From Maribacter sp. PR1 (GTDB lineage: Bacteria; Bacteroidota; Bacteroidia; Flavobacteriales; Flavobacteriaceae): a DNA stretch of 64,000 nucleotides. The position numbers were made by a program, and so were the translations under genes. Positions 37,666-47,773 of the stretch are shown here, in pieces (within the stretch, counting starts at the first letter, position 1; every line of letters begins with the position of its first letter). The stretch covers positions 372,001 to 436,000 of the forward strand of contig NZ_JAQPCG010000001.1 in NCBI RefSeq assembly GCF_028464145.1, given 5' to 3'. The notes under the pieces are model-generated. The model was not told the origin of the DNA, ran no database searches, and was given only the letters and a program-made list of their open reading frames with translations.

Positions 37666-40167
37666 CTACACTTTAATTGCTCTTAACCGTAATGCATTAC
37701 CTATTACCGAAACAGAACTAAAACTCATGGCCAAAGCGGCAATCATGGGCGAGAGTAATATTCCGAAGAATGGGAACAATACACCTGCTGCAATAGGCAC
37801 ACCTAGAGTGTTGTAGATAAGTGCAAAAAATAAATTTTGCTTGATGTTTTTCATAACTGACTCACTTAAATTGCGAGCTTTTACAATGCCGTGTAAATCA
37901 CCTTTTACAAGCGTAATCATCGCGCTTTCAATAGCAACATCAGTTCCTGTTCCCATAGCTATACCAACATCGCTTTTAGCCAATGCTGGTGCATCATTGA
38001 CACCATCACCTGCCATAGCAACTACTTTACCATTTTCTTGTAATTTTTCTACTTCCTTTAGTTTGTTCTCTGGTAACATACTGGCTTTAAAATCTGCCAG
38101 TTTTAATTCTGATGCTACCGCTTGCGCTGTATCGTGATTATCACCTGTAAGCATAATAACATCAATGCCTTTATCCTGGAGCTCTTTAATAGCTTTGGCA
38201 CTTGTTTCTTTTATCTTATCACCAATAACAACATAACCAACTACATTTTCATCTATTACTAAAAATGAAACTGTTTTACCTTGCTTTTGGTAAGTTTTAG
38301 CTTTTTCTTTCATTTCAGATGTAATGTCTGCTTTCGCATATTCCATCATTTTAGGATTACCCAATGCTACATTTTTATCCCCTATTTTGGCTTGAACACC
38401 TTTGCCTGTGATTGCACAAAAATCTTCAGATTTTAATAGTTCCGTATTCTGTTCTTTCCCATATTTTACAGTAGCTTCTGCTAAAGGATGTTCGCTATTG
38501 GTGTTCAATGAAACGATGTATTGAAGCACCTCTTTTTCATTTAAGGTATCTCCAAAAACACCTATCGTTTCTAAGGTTGGTTTCCCTTCTGTAATGGTTC
38601 CCGTTTTATCTATTATTAAGGTATTTACCTTATTCATTCTTTCAAGTGCTTCCGCATTTTTAATCAGCACGCCATTTTGAGCACCTTTACCCACACCAAC
38701 CATTACGGACATTGGTGTTGCCAAACCTAATGCACACGGACACGCAATGATTAATACCGCAATTGCATTGACCAACGCATACACATAAACGGGTTCTGGG
38801 CCCCAAATGACCCAAACTGTAAAGGTTATTAAAGAGATAATGACTACAACAGGTACAAAATAACCTGATATTTTATCTGCTAGATTTTGAATTGGGGCAC
38901 GACTTCTACTTGCATCATTAACCATGCTAATAATTTGTGAGAGTAGAGTATCCGAACCCACTTTATCTGCCCTCATTAAAAACGATTGGTTACCGTTTAT
39001 AGTACCACTGCTCACTTTATCGCTCACTGATTTTTGTACAGGAAGTGGCTCCCCTGTTATCATGGATTCGTCCACAGAGGTCCCTCCTTCGGTTATCGTA
39101 CCATCCACCGGAATCTTCTCCCCAGGTTTCACCTTAAGGATATCATTGATTTCAATGGTGTCGATGGCTACCTGCTTTTCCTGTCCATCTACTATTTTTA
39201 TAGCTTTATTAGGTGCTAACTTCAATAATTCTTTTACGGCTGAATTGGTTTTGCTATGGGCGCGAGCTTCCAAAACCTGCCCCATGAGGACTAGTGTCAA
39301 AATGACCGTTGCCGATTCAAAATAAACGTGTACTGCACCTGATTCGGTTTTAAATTGTTCAGGAAACATATCTGGAAATAGCATCCCAATCACGCTAAAA
39401 ACCCACGCTACACCAGCACCAATACCAATGAGTGTAAACATATTAAGATTCCACGTTTTGATACTTTTGTAAGCACGTTCAAAGAACATCCAAGTGGCAT
39501 AAAAAACTACTGGAATGGATAAAGCAAACTGAATCCAGTTCCAATATTTCTGTTCCATTATCTCGTATAACGGATTGTTGTTGAGCATTTCGCTCATTGC
39601 AATTAAGAAAATTGGCAAGGTGAGTACTATGGCAATCCAAAACTTCTTTAATAGTTTCTTATAGGTCTTTTCTTCTGCTGAAAGGTCAGGTTGCATTGGT
39701 ACTAAATCCATCCCACAAATTGGGCACGAACCTGATTCGTCTTTCACAATTTCTGGATGCATCGGACACGTCCATTTTTCTGCTGTTGACGTGGATAGAT
39801 TTTGTTCTTCCACCAAATCCATTCCGCAGACAGGACAATCGCCTGGTGCGTCATAGGTTTTATCGCCTTCGCAATGCATAGGACAATAAAATGTGCCTGT
39901 GCCTTTTCCTTTTGGTTTCTTTTTCTTTTTATCTTCTGAATGCTGATGACGTTCACCTTGTTTATGAATGCTATAGCTGCCACCATCCTTTCTTAAGGCT
40001 TCTTGAAATGTTTCAAGGGGAATATGTGAAACCATTTCTATGGTAGCTTCAGAATTTTCCAAATGAACTGTTGCTTTTGAAACACCTTCTACTTTAGAGA
40101 GCGTTTCCTCAACGTGACTGCGACATCCATTGCAGGTCATTCCGTGTATGTTATAGGTGTGTTTCAT
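37666..40167 (-). CDS. copA: Copper-exporting P1B-type ATPase with HMA and two heavy-metal-binding domains
   Basis: CopA pumps Cu(I) from the cytosol using ATP. I start it at ATG 40167 ([15 protein letters not shown], 833 residues), where the HMA domain begins; the frame could extend 18 codons upstream, but that would overlap the permease gene. Domains: HMA (Cys12, Cys15), a His/Lys-rich linker, two heavy-metal-binding domains (YCPMHC...CPVCGMDL about 94-118, and WTCPMHP...CPICGMDL about 132-156), then the ATPase core with TGEP, CPC (476-478), DKTGT (Asp520) and [10 protein letters not shown]. SMxxSS-like AMSFSS near the end supports Cu(I)/Ag(I) specificity. Codons favour A/T at the third position more than in the neighbouring cusA-type gene. 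Confidence 0.94.
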   Translation of the reverse strand: MKHTYNIHGMTCNGCRSHVEETLSKVEGVSKATVHLENSEATIEMVSHIPLETFQEALRKDGGSYSIHKQGERHQHSEDKKKKKPKGKGTGTFYCPMHCEGDKTYDAPGDCPVCGMDLVEEQNLSTSTAEKWTCPMHPEIVKDESGSCPICGMDLVPMQPDLSAEEKTYKKLLKKFWIAIVLTLPIFLIAMSEMLNNNPLYEIMEQKYWNWIQFALSIPVVFYATWMFFERAYKSIKTWNLNMFTLIGIGAGVAWVFSVIGMLFPDMFPEQFKTESGAVHVYFESATVILTLVLMGQVLEARAHSKTNSAVKELLKLAPNKAIKIVDGQEKQVAIDTIEINDILKVKPGEKIPVDGTITEGGTSVDESMITGEPLPVQKSVSDKVSSGTINGNQSFLMRADKVGSDTLLSQIISMVNDASRSRAPIQNLADKISGYFVPVVVIISLITFTVWVIWGPEPVYVYALVNAIAVLIIACPCALGLATPMSVMVGVGKGAQNGVLIKNAEALERMNKVNTLIIDKTGTITEGKPTLETIGVFGDTLNEKEVLQYIVSLNTNSEHPLAEATVKYGKEQNTELLKSEDFCAITGKGVQAKIGDKNVALGNPKMMEYAKADITSEMKEKAKTYQKQGKTVSFLVIDENVVGYVVIGDKIKETSAKAIKELQDKGIDVIMLTGDNHDTAQAVASELKLADFKASMLPENKLKEVEKLQENGKVVAMAGDGVNDAPALAKSDVGIAMGTGTDVAIESAMITLVKGDLHGIVKARNLSESVMKNIKQNLFFALIYNTLGVPIAAGVLFPFFGILLSPMIAALAMSFSSVSVIGNALRLRAIKV

Positions 40168-40169
40168 AG

Positions 40170-41399
40170 TTAGAGTATTAAAAATTTTACAACCAATCCA
40201 CCTGCTAACCAAGCATAGCAAAAAAAAGCTAAATACTTTAAGACTTTTTCAAGTAATGGACTTTTTGGTGCCATTTCGCTCATAGAATGCTCCACATCTT
40301 TTTTCTTGAAAAATCCCAAATAAATGAGATAGCCAGAAATAGCCAAGAAGGCAAGATTTAAAAAGAATGTATAATCGATTTTAAAATATTCGCTATCCTG
40401 AATTTTTACTTGAGAAGGATTAGGTAAAATACTAAATAGGTCAAACGTATAATGCAATGCCAGTGAAGTACCTATTAACGCCGTAAACAATAAGAAAAGA
40501 ATAAAGAGTGACATTTTCCAGCCATAATATTTTGCATTAATACGTAGCACAGGAAATACTACTAAATCGCTAAAAATAAAGGCCATTACCCCGGCAAAAC
40601 TTACCCCCTTTCCAAACAATAAAGCTGCCAATGGAATATTTCCCATAGAACCGATAAACGTTAAAAATGCCGCAACTGGTCCAACGATTATGTGTTCTAA
40701 AATTTCAAAAAAAGTAAAATCCGTATTGCCTTGACCACTATTGATAAACAAGGTCTGAAAAAAAGCATCAGGAACAAATGCGGCCACAATGCCCGCTATG
40801 GTAAAGCCGACCGTCACATCCTTCCAAACCATCTGCCATTCCATTTTATATTTTTTACCGACCCTCGCCCAACTATCTTCCTTCTTAATCTGTTTTTTCC
40901 AATCCTTGGAATCGTCCATGGAACCACCATCATCCTGACTATCCAAGTTTTTTCGTGCAGCCTCAATAAGTTTTTTTGGATTGATTACCCTAATAAGAAT
41001 CCAACAAATACCTATCAACAATAGCCCACCAACATATTCGCCAACCACGAACTGCCATCCCAAGAAAATAGAAATAATAATTCCCAGCTCAATGACCAAG
41101 TTCGTAGATGCCAATAAAAAAGCAATGGAAGACACAAAACTTGCCCCTTTTTTAAACAATGACTTAGCACTTGCCAAAGCCGCAAAGCTACACGAACTAC
41201 TAATCAAACCAAAGAATGTTCCCAAGAGTACACTTTTGGACTCCTCTTTCCCCATCGTTTTCTGCATTCGCTTTTCAGTCACAAAAATCTGTATCATACT
41301 ACTTATGACATAGCCCAAAATAAAGGCCCAAAGCGCCATCCAGAAAAATCCGGTAGTCGTGTAAGCCGCTTCACCCCATTGTTTTAAAAAGCTGCTCAT
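40170..41399 (-). CDS. Permease of the DUF318/ArsP family
   Basis: The 409-residue protein has about 8-10 TM helices and the family signature [20 protein letters not shown] near residues 73-92. A second related repeat covers about 220-310 ([28 protein letters not shown]). A hydrophilic loop with many Asp and Lys separates the halves. Members include ArsP-type exporters, but most have unknown cargo. It starts six bases after the DUF3347 gene stop and ends two bases before copA, inside the copper operon. Metal or metalloid export is inferred. Confidence 0.8.
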   Translation of the reverse strand: MSSFLKQWGEAAYTTTGFFWMALWAFILGYVISSMIQIFVTEKRMQKTMGKEESKSVLLGTFFGLISSSCSFAALASAKSLFKKGASFVSSIAFLLASTNLVIELGIIISIFLGWQFVVGEYVGGLLLIGICWILIRVINPKKLIEAARKNLDSQDDGGSMDDSKDWKKQIKKEDSWARVGKKYKMEWQMVWKDVTVGFTIAGIVAAFVPDAFFQTLFINSGQGNTDFTFFEILEHIIVGPVAAFLTFIGSMGNIPLAALLFGKGVSFAGVMAFIFSDLVVFPVLRINAKYYGWKMSLFILFLLFTALIGTSLALHYTFDLFSILPNPSQVKIQDSEYFKIDYTFFLNLAFLAISGYLIYLGFFKKKDVEHSMSEMAPKSPLLEKVLKYLAFFCYAWLAGGLVVKFLIL

Positions 41400-41405
41400 T
41401 TTAAT

Positions 41406-41936
41406 CTATTTTATGGTTTCGGTAACCTTTCCACAGGTCAACATTTTATTTCCAAAATAAGGGTTCCTTATTTCTGATGCGTCCGATATCCAATACCCTC
41501 CTTTTCCTTCGAAGGCCATTGGACAAAATTGCTTATACATTTCCCCGCTTTCTATGGTTCCTTTAAATAAGGGTTCTACTTTTTGAGATATTTCGGAAAA
41601 CAATTCGCGTTGTTTTTCGACATCTTCGGCTTGTGAAAGTTCTTCAGTCAAAAAGCTAATTTCTTTCTGATTTTCACCTAAGTTCATTTTCATTTCTTCA
41701 GCTGCGATTTTTGCCTTTTCTTTTGCAGTCGCTACCAAGGCTTTCCTTAATTTTTGATAGTCCTTAAATAAGGCGCTTGATGATTCATCCTTGAAAGTTA
41801 CCCCAGCCATTTGTTGGGTTTGATTTTCTACTTTAGCCTCAGCACTTGAAGATTCAGTAGTGGCTTTCTTCCCGTCCTTACATGCAAGTGAGCATATTGC
41901 TATAATGGCCAAAAATGGCGTTTTTACTCTTTTCAT
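41406..41936 (-). CDS. DUF3347 periplasmic lipoprotein
   Basis: The 176-residue protein has a lipoprotein signal (IIAICSLACKDG, Cys19). A helical DUF3347 domain ends with CPMAFEGKGGYWISD (Cys138) and KMLTCGK (Cys168). These Cys/Met positions match those at the end of the CusB-type adaptor, and a role as a periplasmic copper chaperone or donor is plausible. It lies two bases after the TolC-type gene and six before the permease gene, in the same operon. Confidence 0.82.
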   Translation of the reverse strand: MKRVKTPFLAIIAICSLACKDGKKATTESSSAEAKVENQTQQMAGVTFKDESSSALFKDYQKLRKALVATAKEKAKIAAEEMKMNLGENQKEISFLTEELSQAEDVEKQRELFSEISQKVEPLFKGTIESGEMYKQFCPMAFEGKGGYWISDASEIRNPYFGNKMLTCGKVTETIK

Positions 41937-41938
41937 AG

Positions 41939-43156
41939 TTATTGAATTAAATAATTAATTATTGCACTTTGTTTATAATAAGACTTCACAGCTTCTATCT
42001 GATTTACCTGAAATTTTAGCTGTAATTCCTGGATGTCCAAAACATCATTAAAATCTATAGTTCCCGTTTCATAGTTTTTAATCAGTATTTCCTCTGCGTC
42101 CTGAGCCCGCAATAGGTTCCTTTCTAAGGTCTCATAGGCAATACGGGCCTGGTTTCTTTGAGAAACAGCTCTTGCCAAAGTAGTTTCCAAAACGTTTAAC
42201 CGTTGCTGTTTTTGAGTTTGAAGTTCTTTTTGGCGTAGTTCATTTTGCTTGGACACCGATTTAAAGGATGTATTGAACAAGGGAATGGATAGGGAAACCA
42301 TGGGCATAACGATATCCTTGCCATTATCGCTGAAATCCATATTGGGTCGCTCGGAAACTGCAATATAATCCAACCCCACCCCAAAACTCGGGGCACTCTG
42401 TTTTTGATTCAACAGTTCCGATTTTGAAACCGACTCGTACAACCGATCATATTTCAAGAGTTCAGGGTTTAACTCGAGTGGCTCGCCCGAAAAAATACTA
42501 TCCCCTTCGGGCAATTCCAATTGCGAAACCACACTTACGGAGCGGTTTTGTTTTTGATTTCTTAGGTTATTAAAATTAGCTCTTTCCCCTAAAAATTCTT
42601 GCTCTAGAACATCAATTTGTTGTTGCAATTCGTTTTGTCGAATCTGTAGCTTCAAAATATCGACTGCTGATGCCTTTCCCACTTCAACTGAGGTTAGGGC
42701 CAACTTTTCATAGGTATCCAACAATTGAATGTTTTCTTCCAAAACGCGTGTCTTGGCTTTAACCGCGAATAATTCATAATAAGATTGTGCTACGGACAGG
42801 CTCAACTTTCTTTTGGCAATGACCAAATCCAAATAATCAGTTTCCGCAATAGAGCTTGCATAGCTTTCCCTAGCCATAATCGTTCCAAACCAAGGAAGCA
42901 TCTGTGCCACGGAAAGACGGGTACGCTGGGCCCCAGTGCGGGTTTCCGGTTCACTTACGAAATAACCGGCACTAATAGAAGTATTGGGCAAACTCTGAGC
43001 TTCCCCCACTTTTTCCTTGGAAATATGATAACGTAGCTCATAGGCCTGTATCTTTGGATTGTTTGCTACTGCCTCTTCCAAATAGGATTCCAGACTTTGC
43101 GCATTCAGGTTATATCCGAACAGTATTAGAAATATAATAACAGGTATTGTTCTCAT
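41939..43156 (-). CDS. cusC: TolC-family outer-membrane efflux channel
   Basis: The 405-residue protein has a signal peptide (about 1-19, ending LNAQ). Two long alpha-helical hairpin repeats follow (about 25-200 and 220-405), with the heptad-like patterns typical of outer-membrane efflux proteins (VAQSYYELFAVKAKTRVLEEN; FNDVLDIQELQLKFQVNQIEA). It forms the outer duct of the CusABC-like tripartite pump. Its ATG overlaps the RND gene stop by four bases (ATGA), so translation is coupled. Confidence 0.88.
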   Translation of the reverse strand: MRTIPVIIFLILFGYNLNAQSLESYLEEAVANNPKIQAYELRYHISKEKVGEAQSLPNTSISAGYFVSEPETRTGAQRTRLSVAQMLPWFGTIMARESYASSIAETDYLDLVIAKRKLSLSVAQSYYELFAVKAKTRVLEENIQLLDTYEKLALTSVEVGKASAVDILKLQIRQNELQQQIDVLEQEFLGERANFNNLRNQKQNRSVSVVSQLELPEGDSIFSGEPLELNPELLKYDRLYESVSKSELLNQKQSAPSFGVGLDYIAVSERPNMDFSDNGKDIVMPMVSLSIPLFNTSFKSVSKQNELRQKELQTQKQQRLNVLETTLARAVSQRNQARIAYETLERNLLRAQDAEEILIKNYETGTIDFNDVLDIQELQLKFQVNQIEAVKSYYKQSAIINYLIQ

Positions 43157-46100
43157 TTGTTAGCTCGTTTTAATTGATATTCTTTTTGCCAACTGTACAG
43201 CACAGGCACTAAAAAATAAGAGGTTATATCTATAACCATTCCCCCAAAAATGGGTATAGCCATGGGAATCATAATATCGCTTCCCTTGCCAGTAGAGGTC
43301 ATGACGGGCAACAAAGCCAAAATAGTGGTGACCGTGGTCATTAAACAAGGCCGAATTCGTTTATTGGCCGCTTCTAAGGCTGCTGAGCGAATCTCCTTTA
43401 CATTGCCGGGATTTTCCCTATCAAAAGTCTGAGTCAAGTAGGTAGCCATGACCACCCCATCATCTGTTGCAATTCCGAACAGGGCAATGAAACCGACCCA
43501 AACGGCAACGCTCAAATTGATGGTCTTCATGTTAAATAAATCCCGAAGGTTTTCACCGAACAGGCTGAAATTCAAGAACCAATCCTGTCCGTAGAGCCAA
43601 ATCATGATGAATCCACCTGCAAAGGCTACGCCAATACCGGTATACACCATTAAAGATGTAGTGACCGATCTAAATTGAAAGTACAGTATTAGAAAAATGA
43701 CCAACAAGGCTAGAGGAACTACAAATGACAAGGTCTTTTCCGCCCTTAATTGGTTTTCGTAAGTACCCGTAAACCTATAGCTTATACCACTAGGTACCGT
43801 TAACTCATCATTATCAATTTTTTCCTGTATCAAAGCCTGGGCGTTTTCAACGACATCCACTTCCGCAAAACCTTCCAGCTTATCAAACAGCACATATCCT
43901 ACCAAAAAGGTATCCTCACTTTTTATGACCTGAGGTCCTTTTTCATATCGGATGTCTACTAATTCACCAAGCGGTACCGGACTTCCATTTTCTACGGGAA
44001 CATAAATGTTTTTTAGGTCTGTAGGGTTGTCCCTAAGCTCTCTAGGATACCTGACCCTAACTGCATATCTTTCTCTACCCTCTACCGTTTTCGTCAAGGG
44101 CATACCGCCTATTGCGACTTCAAGTATATTCTGAACATCCATAATAGAAATACCATAGCGTGCCAACTGTTCCCTTTTAATATCGATAAGCAAGTAGGGC
44201 TTGCCAATAATGCGGTCTGCAAATACAGCCTGTTCCTTTACTCCCTCTGCCTGTTTTAGAATATTTTCCAGTTGTAAACCAAACGCTTCTATCTGCTCAA
44301 GATCTTGACCCTTCACCTTGATGCCCATGGGTGCGCGCATACCGGTCTGTAACATGACCAACCTAGTTTCTATGGGCTGAAGTTTAGGTGCCGAGGTTAC
44401 ACCGGGCAATCTCGTTGCGGAGACGATTTCATTCCAAATATCCTCCGGACTTTTTACTTCTGGTCGCCAATTTCTAAAGTATTCTCCGTTTCCATCAGGA
44501 ATTAATTCATCATGTGTAATCGTTTCCTGTAGCTCCACCTCACCGTAATTGGAATTAATCTCATCGAGGTGGTTTGGATTGATGTGAAACTTACCATTGT
44601 TCAACATGAAGAGACCATCTTCATTTACTTTGTATCGTTGCCGCTCACCCTTCGAATTTCGCATGAATTCAGACTTATACTGAATTATATTTTCGTACAT
44701 GGAAAGTGGAGCTGGGTCAAGCGCAGATTCGGTCCTTCCCGCTTTTCCTACAACTGTTTCAATTTCTGGAATATTGGCTACCGCCATATCCAATTGTTGT
44801 AAAACTCGTTTATTTTCTGCTACTCCCGCATGCGGTAGCGAAGTGGGCATCAATAAAAAGGAACCTTCATTTAGGGTCGGCATAAACTCCTTTCCTGTAT
44901 TTCTCATTACCCATATACCCAAAACCAGTACGGTTGTCGGTATCAAAATAAACAGCCCTTTGTTTTCCAAGGCCCATTGCAAGATTTTGGCGTAGTAACT
45001 CTTAAATAATGAGAAAACTCCTAAAAGACCAAAGCAAATAATTGCGACGAAAATGAAATTTATGACCAATCCCCTATCAAAGCCCAAGGGCCTCCAATAT
45101 TCCGCAAGAAGAATAACAATAGCCAAAACGGAAATACCAATGTTAGCTAATTTTTTAGAAACAGAAACTTGATATCCATTTATGGAAAATTTGAAAGTTT
45201 CTGTAGCCTTAAAACCAAACCACAATCCCAAGAATCCGAAGGCGACCAAGGCCAAGCCCAACCAAAAACCAAAAATGATGGCCAAAACCCCTAAAACTAT
45301 AAGTACATAGTCCCAAACTTTGCGGAATGGCAATTGTCTTTTTGATCTTTTAAAAAGGAATGCAGCAAAGGGAGGAATCAAAAACAAGGCTATAATCAGA
45401 GAAGCGGATAAAGCCATGGTTTTGGTAAAGGCCAAGGGCCGAAACAATTTACCTTCCGCACCTATCATGGTAAAAACAGGGATAAAACTTATAATGGTCG
45501 TCAACACCGCGGTAAGGATAGCTCCCGAAACTTCCGAAGTTGCATTGTAGACGATTTCATTCGTTGTGAGGTGACTCCCATCTTCCCGAATTCTTAGCTT
45601 TTCATCCTCCAAGTGCCGTATCATATTTTCTGCTAATATGACCCCAACATCGACCATGGTTCCTATAGCAATGGCAATACCGGACAATGCTACTATATTG
45701 GCATCCACATGAAATAATTTCATGGTAATAAAAACCATAAGAATGGCCACGGGTAGCAGTGCGGATATAAGCAGCGATGCCCTTAAGTTAAAAACCATAA
45801 CGATAATCACCAAAATGGTAATGAGCACTTCTAAGGTCAATGCTTCGTTTAAAGTTCCCAAGGTTTCCTGAATCAATTCCGTACGATCATAGAAAGGAAC
45901 AATGGTCAATTGAGAGGTACGCCCGTCAGCTAGAAGTTTAGACGGTAGTCCGCCACTCAATTCCTTGATTTTTTCCTTCACATTGGTTATCACCTCCAAA
46001 GGGTTTGCGCCATATCTGGCCACAACAACTCCGCCTACGACCTCTGCGCCCTCCTTGTCCAATATTCCCCTTCGGCTTGCGGGTCCTAAATGTACCCTCG

Positions 46101-46938
46101 CAATGTCCTTGATACGAATGGATGTAAAGTCTTCGGATGCAACTACAGCATTTTCAATATCCTCTAGGGATTTTATATATCCCAGTCCCCGAATTAGATA
46201 TTCGACCTGGTTCATTTCCAAAGTTTGAGCTCCTAAATCTTGATTGCTTTGCTTTACGGCCTTCACAACATCTGTAAGTCCAATTCCATACTGTCGCATC
46301 AACTCCGGGTCAACATCTACTTGGTATTCCTGGACAAATCCACCTATAGAGGCCACTTCGGAAACCCCGCCTGCAGCCGACAATCCATATTTTACATAGT
46401 AATCCTGTATGCTTCGTAGTTCCTGTAAATCCCATCCGCCGGTAACGTTGCCTTCTTTGTCCCTGCCTTCCAATGTATACCAGAATATCTGTCCAAGTCC
46501 GGTAGCATCTGGACCTAATGTTGGAGTTACCCCTTCCGGCAACAATCCGTTTGGTAGCGAATTGAGCTTTTCTAGAATTCTACTGCGGGACCAATAGAAT
46601 TCTACATCCTCCTCAAAAATGATATAGATACTGGAAAAACCGAACATAGACGAACTGCGTACAGTTCTCACACCCGGAATTCCCAATAAGCTACTGGTAA
46701 GGGGATAAGTAATCTGGTCCTCTATATCCTGTGGAGAGCGACCTTCCCATTTAGTAAAAACAATCTGTTGGTTTTCACCAATATTCGGAATGGCATCTAC
46801 CGCAACCGGATCAGTTGGCAAAATGCCCGTATTCCAATTAAACGGTGCGTTCACTATACCCCATCCTACTAATAGGAGAAGAATAAGTACCGCAATCAGT
46901 TTATTTTCTATTAGATATTTTATGCCTTTATTCAGCAT
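43153..46938 (-). CDS. cusA: CusA/CzcA heavy-metal efflux RND pump, enlarged form
   Basis: This is the inner-membrane pump of a heavy-metal RND exporter. At 1261 residues it is longer than CusA or CzcA (about 1040). The N-terminus has NAPFNWNTGILPTDPVAVDAIPNIGENQ, and the first TM bundle contains GTMVDVGVILAENMIRH (proton relay Asp and Glu). An extra hydrophobic segment (about 545-660) adds several TM-like helices before the second periplasmic half. FGIATDDGVVMATYL marks the last bundle. It is the first gene of the tightly packed run that continues to the CusB-type gene at 35450. Cu(I)/Ag(I) export is inferred from the context. Confidence 0.92.
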   Translation of the reverse strand: MLNKGIKYLIENKLIAVLILLLLVGWGIVNAPFNWNTGILPTDPVAVDAIPNIGENQQIVFTKWEGRSPQDIEDQITYPLTSSLLGIPGVRTVRSSSMFGFSSIYIIFEEDVEFYWSRSRILEKLNSLPNGLLPEGVTPTLGPDATGLGQIFWYTLEGRDKEGNVTGGWDLQELRSIQDYYVKYGLSAAGGVSEVASIGGFVQEYQVDVDPELMRQYGIGLTDVVKAVKQSNQDLGAQTLEMNQVEYLIRGLGYIKSLEDIENAVVASEDFTSIRIKDIARVHLGPASRRGILDKEGAEVVGGVVVARYGANPLEVITNVKEKIKELSGGLPSKLLADGRTSQLTIVPFYDRTELIQETLGTLNEALTLEVLITILVIIVMVFNLRASLLISALLPVAILMVFITMKLFHVDANIVALSGIAIAIGTMVDVGVILAENMIRHLEDEKLRIREDGSHLTTNEIVYNATSEVSGAILTAVLTTIISFIPVFTMIGAEGKLFRPLAFTKTMALSASLIIALFLIPPFAAFLFKRSKRQLPFRKVWDYVLIVLGVLAIIFGFWLGLALVAFGFLGLWFGFKATETFKFSINGYQVSVSKKLANIGISVLAIVILLAEYWRPLGFDRGLVINFIFVAIICFGLLGVFSLFKSYYAKILQWALENKGLFILIPTTVLVLGIWVMRNTGKEFMPTLNEGSFLLMPTSLPHAGVAENKRVLQQLDMAVANIPEIETVVGKAGRTESALDPAPLSMYENIIQYKSEFMRNSKGERQRYKVNEDGLFMLNNGKFHINPNHLDEINSNYGEVELQETITHDELIPDGNGEYFRNWRPEVKSPEDIWNEIVSATRLPGVTSAPKLQPIETRLVMLQTGMRAPMGIKVKGQDLEQIEAFGLQLENILKQAEGVKEQAVFADRIIGKPYLLIDIKREQLARYGISIMDVQNILEVAIGGMPLTKTVEGRERYAVRVRYPRELRDNPTDLKNIYVPVENGSPVPLGELVDIRYEKGPQVIKSEDTFLVGYVLFDKLEGFAEVDVVENAQALIQEKIDNDELTVPSGISYRFTGTYENQLRAEKTLSFVVPLALLVIFLILYFQFRSVTTSLMVYTGIGVAFAGGFIMIWLYGQDWFLNFSLFGENLRDLFNMKTINLSVAVWVGFIALFGIATDDGVVMATYLTQTFDRENPGNVKEIRSAALEAANKRIRPCLMTTVTTILALLPVMTSTGKGSDIMIPMAIPIFGGMVIDITSYFLVPVLYSWQKEYQLKRANK

Positions 46939-47054
46939 ATAAATTGAAGATTAGACCGTTAAACAATTTTCCGTTTTGAAATAGCATAAAAAAACGCATA
47001 ACAAAACGTGCCCAGAAACCATTGGCTACCAGGTAGAGTATTAATGTCTAAAAA

Positions 47055-47477
47055 TCAAAGTAAAAAGGTCTGATCCAGAATTTGAATATCCCGAATCAAG
47101 GGGGGTGGTGAGTAATCCTTGAAGCCTAAATTTACTTTATGCCTGCTCTCAAATAAATCAGCATAAGTATATACAAAAGAGACGACAAAAAACTGTTGAT
47201 CAAAAGATAACCGGTCGAAGGAAGCTTGTAAATCGTCCTGACCCATAACAGATAGTTCTACATCGGAACAGCAATCCATTTTCATTTCCGTCACTGAGCA
47301 ATTACTGGAGGATTGCGTCATTTCCGACTGCATCATACAGCTTTCGACATTGCCCGACAAACTAAAATCCATAAGATGATCACCACAATAATGCATGCCC
47401 ACCGAGAACGATGTCGTGGTGAACAGCACCAAAAATGCCATGGAAATGGATATTATTTTTCGAGACAATTGCTTCAT
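47055..47477 (-). CDS. HYC_CC_PP family small secreted Cys-rich protein
   Basis: The 140-residue protein has a signal peptide (about 1-25). The family-defining residues follow: HYC at 29-31, a cluster of Cys and Met between 47 and 70 (Cys47, Cys60, CC at 69-70) and PPP at 124-126 near the C-terminus. This pattern is typical of small Bacteroidota proteins encoded beside copper or heavy-metal efflux genes. They probably bind Cu(I) in the periplasm, though none that I know of is characterised. It lies 116 bases upstream of the cusA-type gene on the same strand. A TACTTTTG box at 47492-47485 lies seven bases before its ATG. Confidence 0.75.
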   Translation of the reverse strand: MKQLSRKIISISMAFLVLFTTTSFSVGMHYCGDHLMDFSLSGNVESCMMQSEMTQSSSNCSVTEMKMDCCSDVELSVMGQDDLQASFDRLSFDQQFFVVSFVYTYADLFESRHKVNLGFKDYSPPPLIRDIQILDQTFLL

Positions 47478-47773
47478 TTAAATACAAAAGTATGAAAATA
47501 TTGACTTGATTTTGTTTTTGATTGCCAAATCATATCTAAATTACTTAACGTTCATTATCTCAAGATATTTGATTTTCAGCTCCTTGACATTAGTGAATAT
47601 TTTGGTATAATCTAAAAGTAGGGTAACAGAAAATCCATATTCCCATATGGTAATACAAAAGAAAAAAGGGGGAAATAAAGAATAGAAAGTCGAATACCTA
47701 CAGCTTCAACAACCGTAGGTATGTTAAGTAGATAATTGCAATGGACACTACCATTATATTCTTTAGCAATGAA

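Noticed and set aside
40168..40221. 18-codon upstream extension of copA
   Set aside because: It overlaps the permease gene and adds residues unlike Cop[16 protein letters not shown] is the natural HMA start.
47694..47722. 8-bp hairpin (ATACCTAC / GTAGGTAT) in the gap before the HYC gene
   Set aside because: It has a 13-base loop and no T run, and lies outside the obvious end of any gene, so it could be chance; not called as a terminator.
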